This document shows positions 31,913 to 44,800 of a stretch of DNA of 64,000 nucleotides, one piece after another (the first letter of the stretch is position 1; each line of letters opens with the position of its first letter). The stretch is taken from positions 62,001 through 126,000 of the forward strand of contig QUOL01000019.1 in NCBI GenBank assembly GCA_009761415.1, given 5' to 3'. The position numbers and the translations under genes are program-made. The notes beneath the pieces were generated by a model. That model made no database searches. It saw only the letters and a list, made by a program, of their open reading frames with translations, and was not told the origin of the DNA. Source of the stretch: Sarcomyxa edulis. Taxonomy: Eukaryota; Basidiomycota; Agaricomycetes; Agaricales; Mycenaceae.

Positions 31913-34900
31913 ATGCGCAACGAGCTTTCTCTCATTTTTGGTGTCCTCGCTCTATACGTCAGTCGTACGTTCGGTCAGACGACGGTAAGCGTCAGTGCTA
32001 CTGCCAGTCATGCTATACCGACATCACTATGTAAGTAATTCATTCCTCTTATTCGACTGCTGAGCATAGTTGTGTTTTTAGGGGGACAAATGTTCGAGGT
32101 TAGTAGCCCATTCCGTCGAAAGCCTGACGACTTAACGAACAAAACCATCCCGATTATAGGATATTAGTGTGAGTGGACTATCTTGAATCATCCTCGTCGT
32201 ATTTTGACTTCTTCGTCGTCATAAGCATGTAGGACATTGTATAATCTCTTGTTACTCATCTCAACAACCAGGTCATCTATAGAGCGGTGATGGAGGACTT
32301 TATGCAGAACGTGAGCTTGTCCCAAAAATTCGCGGTCCCGTGACATCATCTTATGTCTGCTTCACAGTCCTTCAGAACCGTGCCTTCCAACAAGTAACAC
32401 CCGGTAAATCTAGCTTCCTGTCTAATGATCTTCCGGCATTAATCCGTGTGTCAAGGTACTGCCGCGGCACTCGCTGCCTGGCACCCTATCAATGGAGCAT
32501 CAATAGCAGTCATTGCAGACACAGTTCCCGTATCCTCTGCGCTTCCAAACTCTTTGACCGTGGCGATCCCTGCAGGCAAAACAGGACCCGTCGGATTTGG
32601 GAATGAAGGTTACTTCGGTACGTGCATTGTTGCCCCCTCAAAAATCATACACTCAAGCCTCGTCTAGGCATCAAGATCTCCGCTAGTTCTACCTATACGG
32701 CTTCGTTCTTCTACCGATTCCCCACCGCATCTTCCTTCCGCGGGAACGCCGCAGTCGACCTCCAAACTTCCGCCGGACAAGTCTTAGCCACAACCTCAGT
32801 GGCCTTGAGTGGCGCACAAACCACCTGGAAACAAGTAACTGTCACACTCAAACCTACATCATCTCCTGCGTCCCTCACCAACAATTTCACTATCACTGTC
32901 GACGGCGCAGCAGCTTCTGGGCAGACAATCCATTTTGCCATGTTGTCCCTCTTCCCTCCCACATTTAAAAACAGACCAAACGGAATGCGTGTTGATATTG
33001 CTACAGCGTTGCAGGAAATGGCGCCGAGTTTTTTCCGTCTTCCTGGTACGGTATCTTTGCTTTTAAGTCATATTGTCGTCTCCTTACGAACTTTTTACTT
33101 TCGCAGGAGGAAATAATCTCGAGGTAGAACAGAATCTTCTCCATTCTCAATATGTCATTAATTTTGCATACTTAGGGTCAAACTGTCTCCACGAGATGGC
33201 AATGGAACGCCACCGTCGGACCGTTAGTCGACCGACCCGGTCGAGTAGGGGACTGGGGCTACGTGAATACCGAGTACGTCCTACCTGATTTCACTCTCTT
33301 CATCTCGCTCCCTTACAGGCTTATCATCTAGTGGTCTTGGCCTACTTGACTACTTGAATTGGACCGAAGATCTAGGAATGGAGCCTATCATGGCGATCTG
33401 GTCAGGTAAGCATTTCTGAGTACACGTCGGAGTGGTGTTGATCAGACCAGTACTGTTACATAGGATTTGCGCTTGGCGGGACAAGCATTGCTGAGGGAGC
33501 TTTGGGCCCATATATACAACAGGCTATTGATCAGGTATGACTCTTGTATCTCAATTCTCAGCTCATGAAGCTCATATGATATTGTTTTGAGATCAACTTT
33601 GTCGTCGGAAATCCGGCTGAAAGTGCTCCTGGTATGTGTTTCCCATGAATGTATATGCTACTTGATCTTAAACATCAAGCAAACAGCCGCACTTCGGGCA
33701 TCCCTCGGGCATCCCGAACCATTCACTCTTCATTATGTCGAAGTGGGAAACGAGGTACCTGCCCAATATATATTTTCATGTCATTCGAACTCATCAAAGC
33801 CAAAACTATCAGGATTTCTTTGCTTCGAACACGTTCGTGCCTTCTCTAACTGTTACATGGGATCGAACCCAGCTTGACCGTTTCATCAGATATACATACA
33901 GATGGCCAGAGATAGTCGATGTTCTGCAACCTTTGTTCCCCAACATCCGTGAGTGTTGACGTGTATTCCTGTGACGTGGATCTGACACGCTGAACATGCT
34001 GTCAGGCTTCATAGCTACTTCGGATGTTAACAGCCCTGTCCTGAGCCCAAACCCTCAGAGCTGGGACGTGCACGTTTATCAAACGCCCTGTATGTGGATC
34101 CATCTCATGCCTACGAGCGACCTCCACTGATCGTTATCTCATCAGCGTGGTTCGCTCAAAATTCGTTCATCTATGATAGCTTTGCAGTGAGTATCACCCC
34201 TAACTTGGTTTTTCTTTGCTAATGAATGCGACAATAGCGCGACGGAACGACATACTTCGAGGTATATTCCCTGGCTCCTCTCTAGTAGTGATCTATATAA
34301 CGATGGTTCCAGGGAGAATATGCTGCGATTTCCACTAACGCTAATGACATTTTTGGCTCCCCATCCGACGGCCGGTTGACGTTTCCTACTGTCCAGAGTG
34401 TGTAGCTTTTCAATACTGATCCTTTTTCACTGATACTGATATGACTTCAGGCGCCACAGGTGAAGCTGCATTCATGACTGGTCTCGAGAGAAATGCCGAC
34501 ATCGTATTTGCTGCATCATATGCCCCTCTGTTAAACGTACGTGATTTGCATTTGTGTGCACTTCTGACGCGAATTGTTTTGTCATCCACAATCTAGCATG
34601 TCGCTAACAGTCAATGGGTAAGTGAATAACATGTCTGTTGGCCCGAATATATGAGTTACCTTGTTATTCTAGACCCCGAACCTTCTCAGCTTCGAGTAGG
34701 TATTCGGTACCTCTATCCGAAGCTAGGGCCAATATTGACTCGTTTATACCTCCTTACAGTTCGGGAGCTGTGTATCGGTCCACAAGTTTCTACGTTCAAA
34801 AGCTCTTCAGCTTGAACCGTGGTGATGAGTATCTCCCAAGCACCCTTCCTAGTCCGACTGGGACTCTCTTCTGGAGTGTTGTCCGCAAGACCTCGACCAA

Positions 34901-35265
34901 AGAAATCATCATCAAGGTGAGTGTATATATTTTTTCTTACGCACTCAAGTGCTAATTTGAATCACTGCACAGATCTCCAACACTGTCGGGACTGCCGCGC
35001 CCGTTACCTTCGTGCTGCCATTTGCCACTGTAGCGACGTCTGGAATAGCTCAGGTGATGTTCAATATGGCTCGGCTCGGCCGCATAGATTTCACTTTGCT
35101 GACAGATTGTTTGCACAGGTACTCACTGGAGCCGCAACCGCGAGCAACACGCCGAGTAACCCCACCCTCGTGGTACCGGTCAACTCGACGATCACGACTG
35201 GGAAAACTTTCACATATAGCGCAGCCGCTTTCAGTCTCAGTGTTCTGACCGTCAAGGCCCAGTAA
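31913..35265 (+). CDS. Secreted GH51 alpha-L-arabinofuranosidase
   Basis: This enzyme releases terminal arabinofuranose from arabinoxylan or arabinan outside the cell. ATG 31913 begins a signal peptide (MRNELSLIFGVLALYVS) with likely cleavage after TFGQ. Exons are very short at the 5' end: 31913-32030, 32082-32098 (17 nt), 32160-32168 (9 nt) and 32283-32310 (28 nt). Spliced, they read SLWGQMFEDIS, SGDGGLYAEL and LQNRAFQQVTPG, as expected for GH51. Further on are IHFAMLSLFPPTFKNRPNGM, FFRLPGGNNLEG, the acid/base Glu in YVEVGNE (about 33750) and the nucleophile Glu in YFEGEYA, joined across an intron (about 34260-34315). The C-terminal beta domain ends LTVKAQ at 35265. About 15 introns make the raw frames look broken, but I see no real defect. 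It converges with the HDAC gene across 50 bp. Confidence 0.88.
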
Positions 35266-35315
35266 AAAAGGCTAGGAAGATATCATGGTATACAAGGGGA
35301 AAATATGATCCTAGA

Positions 35316-36981
35316 TTATGGCTCATCTTGTTCATGCGTAGTCAATCGTTCCTTCATTCTATACACCACTTCTTCGAAACATCCCTTCACTTGTTTCAGA
35401 TAATCATCCGAATTTTGGTCTTGCATGTTGCCCGCTGGGACGTCAAGTGTGAATGACGGCGCGTACAACGGAAACGCAGCGTGGTCAGGGATTTCTCCAT
35501 CCAAAGAGAGCGGTAGACCCAGCTTGAAGAGCATCAGGAGATTGACAAACCGGTAACATAGCGGAATATAAGCAACAGATAACTCACTGCTATCGAGGTT
35601 AGGTACGTCCAAGCACGAGCGGCGTTTGCAGAGTTATAACCGCCTGTGGATCGAACCATATCAATACAAGATCAAGTGAAGTTGGACAATAAGAATATAT
35701 ACCTCCTCCAAGCAGTAATTTTTTCCCTTCCCATTCATTAAGGATCTGATTGACACACCAACCCAAAGAACCTTGTCCTCCTCCTAAAGACCAGTTGTTT
35801 ATGGCACACGGATCGCCGGATAAGCCGTCCAGGCCACACTGAACAACGATATAATCAGGTTTGAATATGTCTCTCACTTCCTCGACGATAGGCCATATGC
35901 TAGCGTAGGTCGCATCGGATGCCCCAGGGCGAAGAGGCAAGGATAAGGTGAATGGATCAAAAGTCGGGCTCGTGACAGAAGGGAGACCTGACAAGTGTGA
36001 TGCTGGAAAGAACCCGGGCGCAGCATGATGAATACTGAATGTCTGCGAGAGAAAGATTGATGATACAAGTGAGGCATCATTCAGAACAGACTCACCAGAA
36101 CTTGCGGAACTGAAGGACTGTTCAGCGTGGTAAAAGCTTCCGAGACTGCATCAGAAAAATGAAGGTCAAGATCCAAGTACATTACGCGTGGTTTCCTGAG
36201 GTTGGACATTGTTCGGTCCTTAGCCTGAGGTAAAGAGACAGGTACAGGACGCTTGAGGCTAAGTATCGCCAGAATACAATCAGCGACGTAACAAAACCCC
36301 GAAGCATGCGATTTTCGAGCATGGTGTCTGGAACAAGGAGTACAATCACTTCAGTGAAGGTATGAATACAGGGGTAAAAGGGTACCGATACCTTCCACCA
36401 TCCCATGCTATTGCAATGTTGCTTCGATCGTCTCGTAGAAATTGCGCAGCTGTTAGTGAGGCCCCAGCCACGAGCTTTACGTAGTCTGGTAGGCCGCGAA
36501 AAGGAGGACAATCCTACGCAACACAATCAGTGTAGAGCGGACACGAGCTGGAGTTTTACAAGCGCACATCCTCGAGCCCGAACTCAGCAGTATCTGGGGA
36601 ATCGGTGGCTTCGTTGAGAGTGGAAATTTTTGGATCTAGAACGAAGTCTAGATAGTCTCGACTGTGATAGACGAATAAATCCTGGACATTGCATATCTAC
36701 GTCAACCAAGCTCGAGAGTTTTCGATTATAGTTTTCTAGTTGCCTTGTAGGTGGCCCGAGCGGGTGTCACAACTTGAATGACTTTCGTCTCAGAATAATC
36801 CCGGGAGAATAGGCCCATGACGCTAGAAAGGGAGTGAACCATCATGGATCTCTTTCTGTTTGAAGGTAATAGCGATGAAACCTGGATATGTTCTAAGGAG
36901 GCCGAACAAAGTTTCAAAGGACTTCCGAACCTTGGCCAATTCTTGAGAGGCGACATATATGACCACCGGTCTTTGTGCCAT
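35316..36981 (-). CDS. Zinc-dependent histone deacetylase (Rpd3/HDAC8-like, possibly Hos1 type)
   Basis: It removes acetyl groups from lysines, mainly on histones in the nucleus. It starts at ATG 36981 ([18 protein letters not shown]) and splices into [17 protein letters not shown]. Catalytic landmarks are all present: [20 protein letters not shown] (the tandem His), [11 protein letters not shown] (zinc-binding Asp and His), [12 protein letters not shown] (zinc-binding Asp) and [19 protein letters not shown] (the transition-state Tyr). The [11 protein letters not shown] form differs from the usual DVHHGDGV, as in some HDAC8/Hos1 relatives. One intron (36682-36743) appears to use a GC donor. 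The stop is at 35316-35318. Length of about 400 aa fits class I enzymes without long extensions. Confidence 0.88.
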
Positions 36982-37069
36982 TCGAAGACGAGTTTATGCA
37001 CTGATTTTGATGGTGATAGAGTTACCGAAAAACTTGACTCAAGCGGTAGTCAAGTAGAAACACAGAACA

Positions 37070-37082
37070 CGCGCGCGCGCAT
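37070..37082. repeat. (CG)n dinucleotide run
   Basis: A short alternating CG run (ACACGCGCGCGCGCAT) lies in the spacer between the transaldolase-like stop and the HDAC start. That spacer should also hold the HDAC promoter. Confidence 0.6.
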
Positions 37083-37199
37083 ATCAAATTTAATTACTTC
37101 GCGTCGACGGGCTTGCACGTGATTTAGAGCGCGTCCTGAACGCGTCTAATCAACGTCTAATAGTAACTGCAGGGACACATTTCCTTTTCTCGTGATCAT

Positions 37200-38530
37200 C
37201 TAGAGCCCGCTGTGGACTCTAATGTACGCTTTAGTCTTCAGCTCTGCCTCATCAAAAATCTTCAATGCATCCTCCAACTTCCTCATCACTTCCGCATCTG
37301 ACTCTATCGCCTCTTTCAGCGATGCAGCTTCGTTAACAAGATAGTCAACTTCGGGTAAAGATTGTGCTTGATTGATTTCATGCATGTCAGATAGTATGAT
37401 ACGAACTCAAATGCAGACACTTGCCTGGAATGCCATCGAATGGTTTCAGCTGCTCCACAGGAACAGCGGGTAAAGAAGCCAACTCGTCTAGAACGTAACC
37501 TGACAATGTGAGGTGATCGGGACGGAGAGACACAAGAGCCAAAACCTGCATCAACGACAAGTCAGTCAGAGACACGGTAAAAAATCATCGGGATGACTTT
37601 CCTCGTCCACAGTTACGATGCTGTGGAGAATGAGTAAGTAAATCACTCAAACGAATAGACAAGTGGGCTCACCTTGCAGGTATGACGAGAGTCTTGGATT
37701 TAATAGCCTTGTACAGTTGTATAACTGCGCCGATAACAGAGCACATAGCATGTTGATTGACCGTGTCGTCGTACTTCTTCCACAAAACAGGTTCAAAATG
37801 GACACGGAGCTCTTGAGCGGTATTATCGGCCAACTTGAAATCGAAGACGCTAGTGACTAGTATCACGAACCATTAAAATATGGAGCAACATAGGCACAAC
37901 CAGCCTGAGAAGCTGCTTGTGCCTGGGCAACTGAGAAAACGCAGGTTGCGAGTGTCTGGATACCATTTCTCTCTAGATACTGACACGCGACGATAGATTC
38001 TGGGGTCGTGGGGATCTTGATGCAAACGCGCTGCCTGCGTACAAATTACAGTCACATAATCAGCAAAATGAATGACCACAAACCTAGGAATTCCATTCGC
38101 CTCAAACAACGCCACCAGCTTCTGGGCGTGCTTGATCGTCTTCTGTGTATCGTAAGCCGCCGAAGGCGACGTCTGAATGAGGACATTTCCGGTCAATTGA
38201 GGATACACATCTTTTGCTAAGAGGACGTTCTAGCTGGATATCAACATCATCGTACTCAAGATGGGAACAGGCGATACGAACGAGGACATCAGCCACATCT
38301 TGATCAAATTCCTCGGCGGATGGTTCAAGACCTTGACCTTTGACATATGCAATAGCTTCCTTGACGTTGTTGTGCCTCTCTAGACGTTGTGTCTCGTTCC
38401 ACACTATAGCTTGGTTCGAAGTCATATCGCAGAAAGATTCCGATGGGTGGGTATGACGGATAGCAACGTCGGGATCCATCGAATCGACATCAATAGTCAC
38501 GATATTACGGATCTGCGAGAGTAAAGACAT
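37200..38530 (-). CDS. Transaldolase-family protein
   Basis: A class I aldolase-fold enzyme resembling transaldolase of the non-oxidative pentose phosphate pathway, presumably cytosolic. ATG 38530 gives MSLLSQIRNIVTIDVDSMDP and CDMTSNQAIVW. After splicing (donor GTTCGT, acceptor CTAG) comes NVLLAKDVYPQLTGNVLIQT. The Schiff-base Lys lies in RVCIKIPTTPESIVA, followed by GIQTLATCVFSVAQAQAA and CAYVAPYFN. Later exons carry ELRVHFEPVLW, SKTLVIPASIVTVDE and LRPDHLTLSGYVLDEL. It ends IRVHSGL at 37200. The N terminus differs from canonical Tal1 and fits the fungal paralogue group with an MTSNQ motif, so the true substrate is uncertain. At least six short introns. Confidence 0.82.
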
Positions 38531-38827
38531 TGTAGAAGCAAGCAAGACGATGGGGGAGATATCGATGAGTAGAAGGAAGGCTCAGCTCGGAACATGTTTG
38601 AACGTTTGAACCATGTGTCGAACCAGGTGTCGGACCAGGACATCGAGGCAATGGTCAGAGGACATATCGCGCCGTATATGGCCGTTACGGAGGGACCGAA
38701 CCCGGCCTCAATTGATACACCCTTCTGCACTTGCCGGTGAGGCCGGTAAACGGCAATACGAGTCCAGGTTTTTTTACATACAATTTAAATACATATTGAG
38801 AATTATCATTCTATCTACCAACATATA
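38531..38827. other. Spacer between transaldolase-like gene and Helitron frame
   Basis: About 300 bp without a gene. It should contain the transaldolase-like promoter and the 3' end of the Helitron element. A CTRR-type Helitron terminus with a subterminal hairpin was looked for and not convincingly found. Confidence 0.5.
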
Positions 38828-41800
38828 CTATCTACGGGCATATATTGCAAGTTTGATTGTCTTCCCTTTACAAGAATGCATGTCAATTTCAGTGTCTCTG
38901 AGGGATCCTTCTCTTGTGCTTTGGGACCCAGTAGTCTGTCCATCGTGAAACCATACAGTTCCATCTTCTGACACAATGCGGGAGGTAAAATGGTAATCCC
39001 CATAATAAATCACCCCTCTCAATCGGTAATTTACCTTTCCATCTGGTGTCGGTAACGCAAAAGAGTATGTGAGTACTGCTTCAGTAGATATAAAATGAAA
39101 GGTCATGGTATGTGGAATCCGTACAAGTTCAGTGCCTTTGAACAACTTATGTTCTCTGGAGGATTCAAAACAGTCTGGGCAGTTTCGGTCCAATGTACGG
39201 CCTATTTTCCTTTTCATAAAATCAGCTACAGTTGGTGACAATGTTCCTGGAATAACCTGCGGTAAGCTCATTACATCATGTATAGAAGCTATTGATGAAT
39301 TGGGAACAACATATCCACAAGATAAACAGTGCGTCTTTGTTATACCAGCTGATTCCCGGTTGTTGATATACTCTGCAATATCACCTACTGCTGTACCAGT
39401 TGTACCATAAGGAAACATGTTTGAATCAGCATCGTGGAGCTGATGTCTTAGCTGATCACGTATAGCTTCCTTTGTAGCTGTATTCTTTGCCACCAATTTC
39501 AACCCTTTGGACAGTAATTTTAGAGATGCACTTGTGGTTGCCCATCTCCTTGACCATTTATGAGGATTTTGCAACCAAATATCACACATGATTGTCAAGA
39601 TTGAATCATATGCACAACTCCAATTTTGACTATCCCATATCAGACCTTTGGGGCAGATATCTTCTGGCATTTCCATATGTTGTCTGACTTCTCTACTATC
39701 TTGTGTTGAACTGTCGTTTGTAGCACGCTTACGTTTCAGACTAGTAGGATGTGTTGTTTCATTCTGATTGATCTGATTGACTATAACTCCAGTCTTACGG
39801 CGGTTTAGTATCTCCCAAGGACTATCTGTTGCCACAGCAAGAAGATCCATTGGATCATGTGATGTCCATTTCAATGCAGAGTGAACGGATTCTGGGACAT
39901 ACTGTGGTCCTTTCCAATTCTGATAGGATCGAATAAGAGGGTTTCTCAACTCACCTATCACATGAGCTGGCAATGTTCCTTCATATCTGAGTTTTGTGAT
40001 TTCATCTAAGATTTCATGTTCTCTGAACTCTTGTCTAAGATAACCACTAGCACCATTTGTTATCTTGGTTGAGTCAAATCCTTGTAGTATAATAGTGCCT
40101 TCTGCTGTTGAGCTTCGAGATAAGCATGTGTAATAAGAACAGTGATCTCTGCACTTATTCAACTCAACAACATTAATTGGTCTGGTTTTTCCTTGTGCAG
40201 CATAATCAGTCATTGAAAAATTAGGAAGAACTTGAACTTGAAGGCGATCGACCGTAACAGTAGATCCACATGGCAATTCACAGGTAATTACTTGGGATGT
40301 CCTTGGAATAGGTACAACATTAGTTGGTAGACCAGGTAAGTTTATCTCCTTTGGTGGATTGAGTAATTTAATAAACAGTGTATCTAATGCTAACTCTCCA
40401 GTAGGACATTTTGCCGTTTGCCATCCAAATACGACACCTTCCTGACCCTTGGTGATACAGAGCTCTGTTGCAAAATTGTGTCTAATCATGACAGGCATCC
40501 CAATACACAAGGACAATTTTCCCGGAATGTGTTGACTTGATGCATGCCCAGATGTCCATAATGCAGACTGGAGATTGGGATTTATATTGCGTGCAGCCTT
40601 GAGTTTATTTCGCGAGGTTTTTCCTCTGTCAATTTTTGATATCTTGATATTTAATGCATCTGTTGAGAAGAAATCTGTAAGAGCTTGTGCCGTGTCTGTT
40701 GAAAATCTATGAACACCCAGTTCATTCAGCCTATCCTTTTGTACGTTCCATCCTGTAATTACAGATATGTTCCGGAACTTTTTCTGAGATACATGTTTAT
40801 GTCCTGGTTCATTGCTTGATATTAGTGTACGAAGAAATGCGATATCTTCTGGTGTACATGCCGCATATCTCATATTGACTAGAGCTGTTCGTAAATTACT
40901 ATCTTCTACCGTTTGAGACTTTTGTCTCATGTTCTGTCTCAAAATCACTACGGTAGTAACTTGATGCCAAAGCACCTTGCCTATTACAGCTTCCTGTGAA
41001 GCCACAGACATGTTAGATGTGCGCTGAGTCCCTACAAAACCACTGTATAAGGATCCACCACTGCCAACAGGTGGCAATTGAGCAAAATCTCCAGCAAAAA
41101 TAAAATTCAAACCACCAAAGGGAATGCCATGTACATTCAGCGCTAGTGCAAGTTGCACGCTTATCATGTACAATTCCCGACATGAAACCATAGACACTTC
41201 ATCTAGAAAAATGTACTCCACACCTTGCAACCTTTCCCGAACTTGGGCTATTGATGATGAAACATTCTTGACACCTTCTGCGCCTGCACCTGTCCGAACT
41301 CCAAATACGGAATGATAAGTAGAGCCATTCAATAACGCAGCGGCAGTACCTGTTGGAGCAACCACCAGAAATCGATGAGATTCTTTCCGCTTATTAAAAA
41401 ACTGGATGAGAGACAATATAACTCGGGATTTTCCAGTTCCACCCATTCCACCCAAGTACATCTTAAGCTGTTTTACGTTGGGAGACGATGCGTGATTAGC
41501 TACAATACGGAAAGCTCGTTCTTGCTCCTCGTTCAGATCAAATTCCTTGGCAGTATGGTCAATCAATTCTTGTGTTTCTTCTTGCTGAGCCTTGAAGTTT
41601 TTATTGAAGTAGTCTGCTTCCAGGATTCTCACATCATCTGGTTTAGTTGTCTTGACTTCATGTAAGGATTGAGTATCATTTTCTAAAATGTCTGGTAAGT
41701 TCTTCAAGCGAGCTTTTAACAAGTTTTGTCGTTCTTCCTGTACAACAGACTTCCATTTACTAGCTGTCAGATATTTCTCTGGTTGATAGATGTCCGTATC

Positions 41801-44800
41801 CACCATATCAACTCCATCTGGACTAGGGTTCAACCATCCAGCTCCTTTTGCTATCTGTTCTATCAATTTCATGTCTCTAAGTTGTCTGGAGAACTTGGGG
41901 CCAGGAAATAGCAGTTCTTCCATTGAAGTCTCTCCACGATCTCCGTCTGCTAGAAATTCATCCATTCCAAAATGAGTACCATTCATGTCGTTCAATGCAT
42001 CATCACTGTACCCAAAAATATGATCTCTATGACCCGGGAAAGAGTCTTGTCCTTCTTTGTTTTTCATTTTCATTTTTGCGTGATAGTCATCTCTTGCATC
42101 ATTACATTCGTACCGAATATTGAAGTTTGCAATTAACTCGGTCTGGCGTTTTGTAAACTTATATGTTGTGAATGTATGATCCCATGACTGCACTTCTCCT
42201 TTTAGTGTAGACCCATTTCTCCAAGGTTTGAACAATGTAAGCATGGTACAGCAATAGTATTCTCTATCACCTTGATCACATCTTGGTAATGATCCACCAA
42301 CAAAATTAGGCACCGTGTCAAGTCTGTTTCTACGGCACACAACAGAGTGTGTGAAGTATTGTGGATGATTCACTTCAAAAGCATATCTTTTACACCTTGG
42401 TGAAGCAGAAGAAGATTTCTGATCATCATACCAATTGTCCTCTTCAAGGTCAAGATATTGATCTGCAGCATCCTCCGTAGATTCGTAATATTCTTCATAT
42501 TCATCCTCGGTGTCACTGTCTGATTGATCTGCGTCATCCTCTTCTGAAATTATCTCATCTGGAATGTTCAAACTAGTCCGAAATTCTTCCATCTCCACTC
42601 GGGATCTCTTTTTCTTGTCAGAAGTCTGGATCCACTCGTACAATGACATGTTTTCATATCGGTCAGGCCTGTATATATAATCATCTACTACTGAAGAACC
42701 AATATATGTATCCCCTTCTTTCTTAATGATAACCTTATCAAGCACATGCTCTGACAGATCTACATTATCTGATAATTTGTTGCTCTCTGGTTTCCAAGCA
42801 TCCATCACTCGAGATACATATGATTTCCACCAAAAAACTACAAATGTGTGGCCAGTATAGTGATCAGGGTTTCCTAACAGATACATTGAAGCCATCGGAC
42901 TTCCTATCTCAAGTTTTGAAGTCAATGAATTGACAATTTGTAACATTAGACGACGCGCAACTTCTTTTCGTGCAGATGTTCCAGACATCACATCAGAGTT
43001 TTTCTCAAATATATGTTTGACAGCAGCAAAGATTTGGTAGGTCTTTAAGCTCTGTTTTGTAACGTAGTCCGATATATATGCAACAATCGCCTTGATCGCT
43101 GTTCCAGAAAGCAAACTAGTGACGTCAGAGTTACATCTCAGAAGAAAAGTAACACCTGGTGTCAGAGTGTTGACCATTGGCTCTAACTTCTTGATATGTA
43201 AGTAACCGTCTTTAGGATCAACCGAAGAGACTTCTACCACCTCTCGTGGAAACCTTGCAGAACAACTACCGTCTGCTTTTGTACATCCTTTGACTTCGAA
43301 TTTTGCAGCTTTTTTCTTGGGCTTTTTTGACCCTCCATCAAGCTCTGCTATATTTGGTGCATCAGCTGTTTCTGATGCATCACGACATGTATGTACATTG
43401 GATCTGAATATCAAATCGTCCACAGTCTCTCTAAACCTGCTCCACCACGACTTTACATTGGAGCACTTTGTACATTTCATACAAGCATCTCTTTGGCATC
43501 TTGGTGGTGGTGCTTCTGGTAATGTCTGGGTGGGGTTTTGATAATTTAAGTGAGGAGGAGCTATGGTTGGCTCTATGATTCTATGAATACCTTTTGTGGA
43601 AGGAGGAACATATGGGACTTTGGACTTTATGTCTGCCATCTTTCCCGTCAGGAATTCTCCAACATGCACACTCTCAAGATAAGCAATCAATTCTTTTTGA
43701 AATGGGGAATCTCTGTCCATGAGTCTTTTTCTGATTTCTTGTGGTGAAAGAGCACCCTTGATCCATAATAGTAGATGCAGATGTAATGTAAGACGCCCTT
43801 GTTGCTCTACAGTTCCATAATAACCTGATGTTTTGCCATATATTCCAGGATGACTTTCATCAACACCAAGTATATGTTTGATAAACATCTTGACCATGAA
43901 ATCGAAGAAGCGAGCTGCAGCAACAGGATTCCTGGCTACAAGAAGATTTCGTTCATCTGCTAATCTAATTGCGGGTTTGAACACTTCCTCTGAATCAGCA
44001 AAGTATAAGCATATCGGATGTGAGTTGTCTGCGGGTGAAAATGTGATAAACCAGGAAGGTGCACCCAAAAAAGATATGAGAGACCATATTTCATTACGCA
44101 TGTATTTCTTAGAAGTCAATGAACCTTTGACGTGACCACCAACGTGATCCAAATCTTCTAACAGGTCAAAACAAGCTTGCTCTTCCGAATTTCCTGGCTT
44201 AACCCTCTCACCACTAATCATACGTGTAGCCAGATCTGTTAGTACATCAGGCGCAATATTGAGCAATCTATTGGAGATGTGAGCAAATTTCTGGCGCTTT
44301 GCTAGTATGACACTACCCGTCACACCGCCTTTGATCTGTTCATGGTTGAATGCTATCATGGGAAAATATAGGTCCATTTGAAACCGTTTATCATGATGCA
44401 TTAAATAATGTTTCTTTTGAGCAGACTCTCCCATTTTCTTCTGGATTAAAGAATTGCCTATACCTCCATGACCAAAAGGAAACAGCCAAGGAAACATCTG
44501 AGGATATGCTTGTGGATTATCGTACATTGATTGTGGTGTTTCTGCATGCCCAATGCCCAAAGTGTGACCATCTTTGGCAAGATGGTCAAGTGCTCTGATT
44601 TTGATTGCACTCATTGAAAGATTCTCATACTCATCACCGGTAAGACCATGCACCGCAAATGTACATGGACCAGACTCGGTTCCTTCTTCCATTTCATTAT
44701 CATGTGAACTCATGGCATCTGGCAATTTATTGGAAGCGACATTATCCTCGAATATCTTATAATCCACTGTAACAGGTACACCATTCAGAGGATATGAGTC

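Noticed and set aside
32000..35265. GH51 gene as a pseudogene because the frame is interrupted many times
   Set aside because: Each interruption has plausible GT and AG sites and the joined sequence follows the family without gaps. Both catalytic Glu residues remain.
36720..37001. Apparent frameshift and stop early in the deacetylase gene
   Set aside because: Splicing two short introns, one with a GC donor, joins the N-terminal peptide to the conserved part in frame, so the gene is not broken.
38531..38827. Helitron 3' terminus (CTRR plus hairpin)
   Set aside because: No convincing hairpin with a CTRR end could be found, so the element borders are left open.
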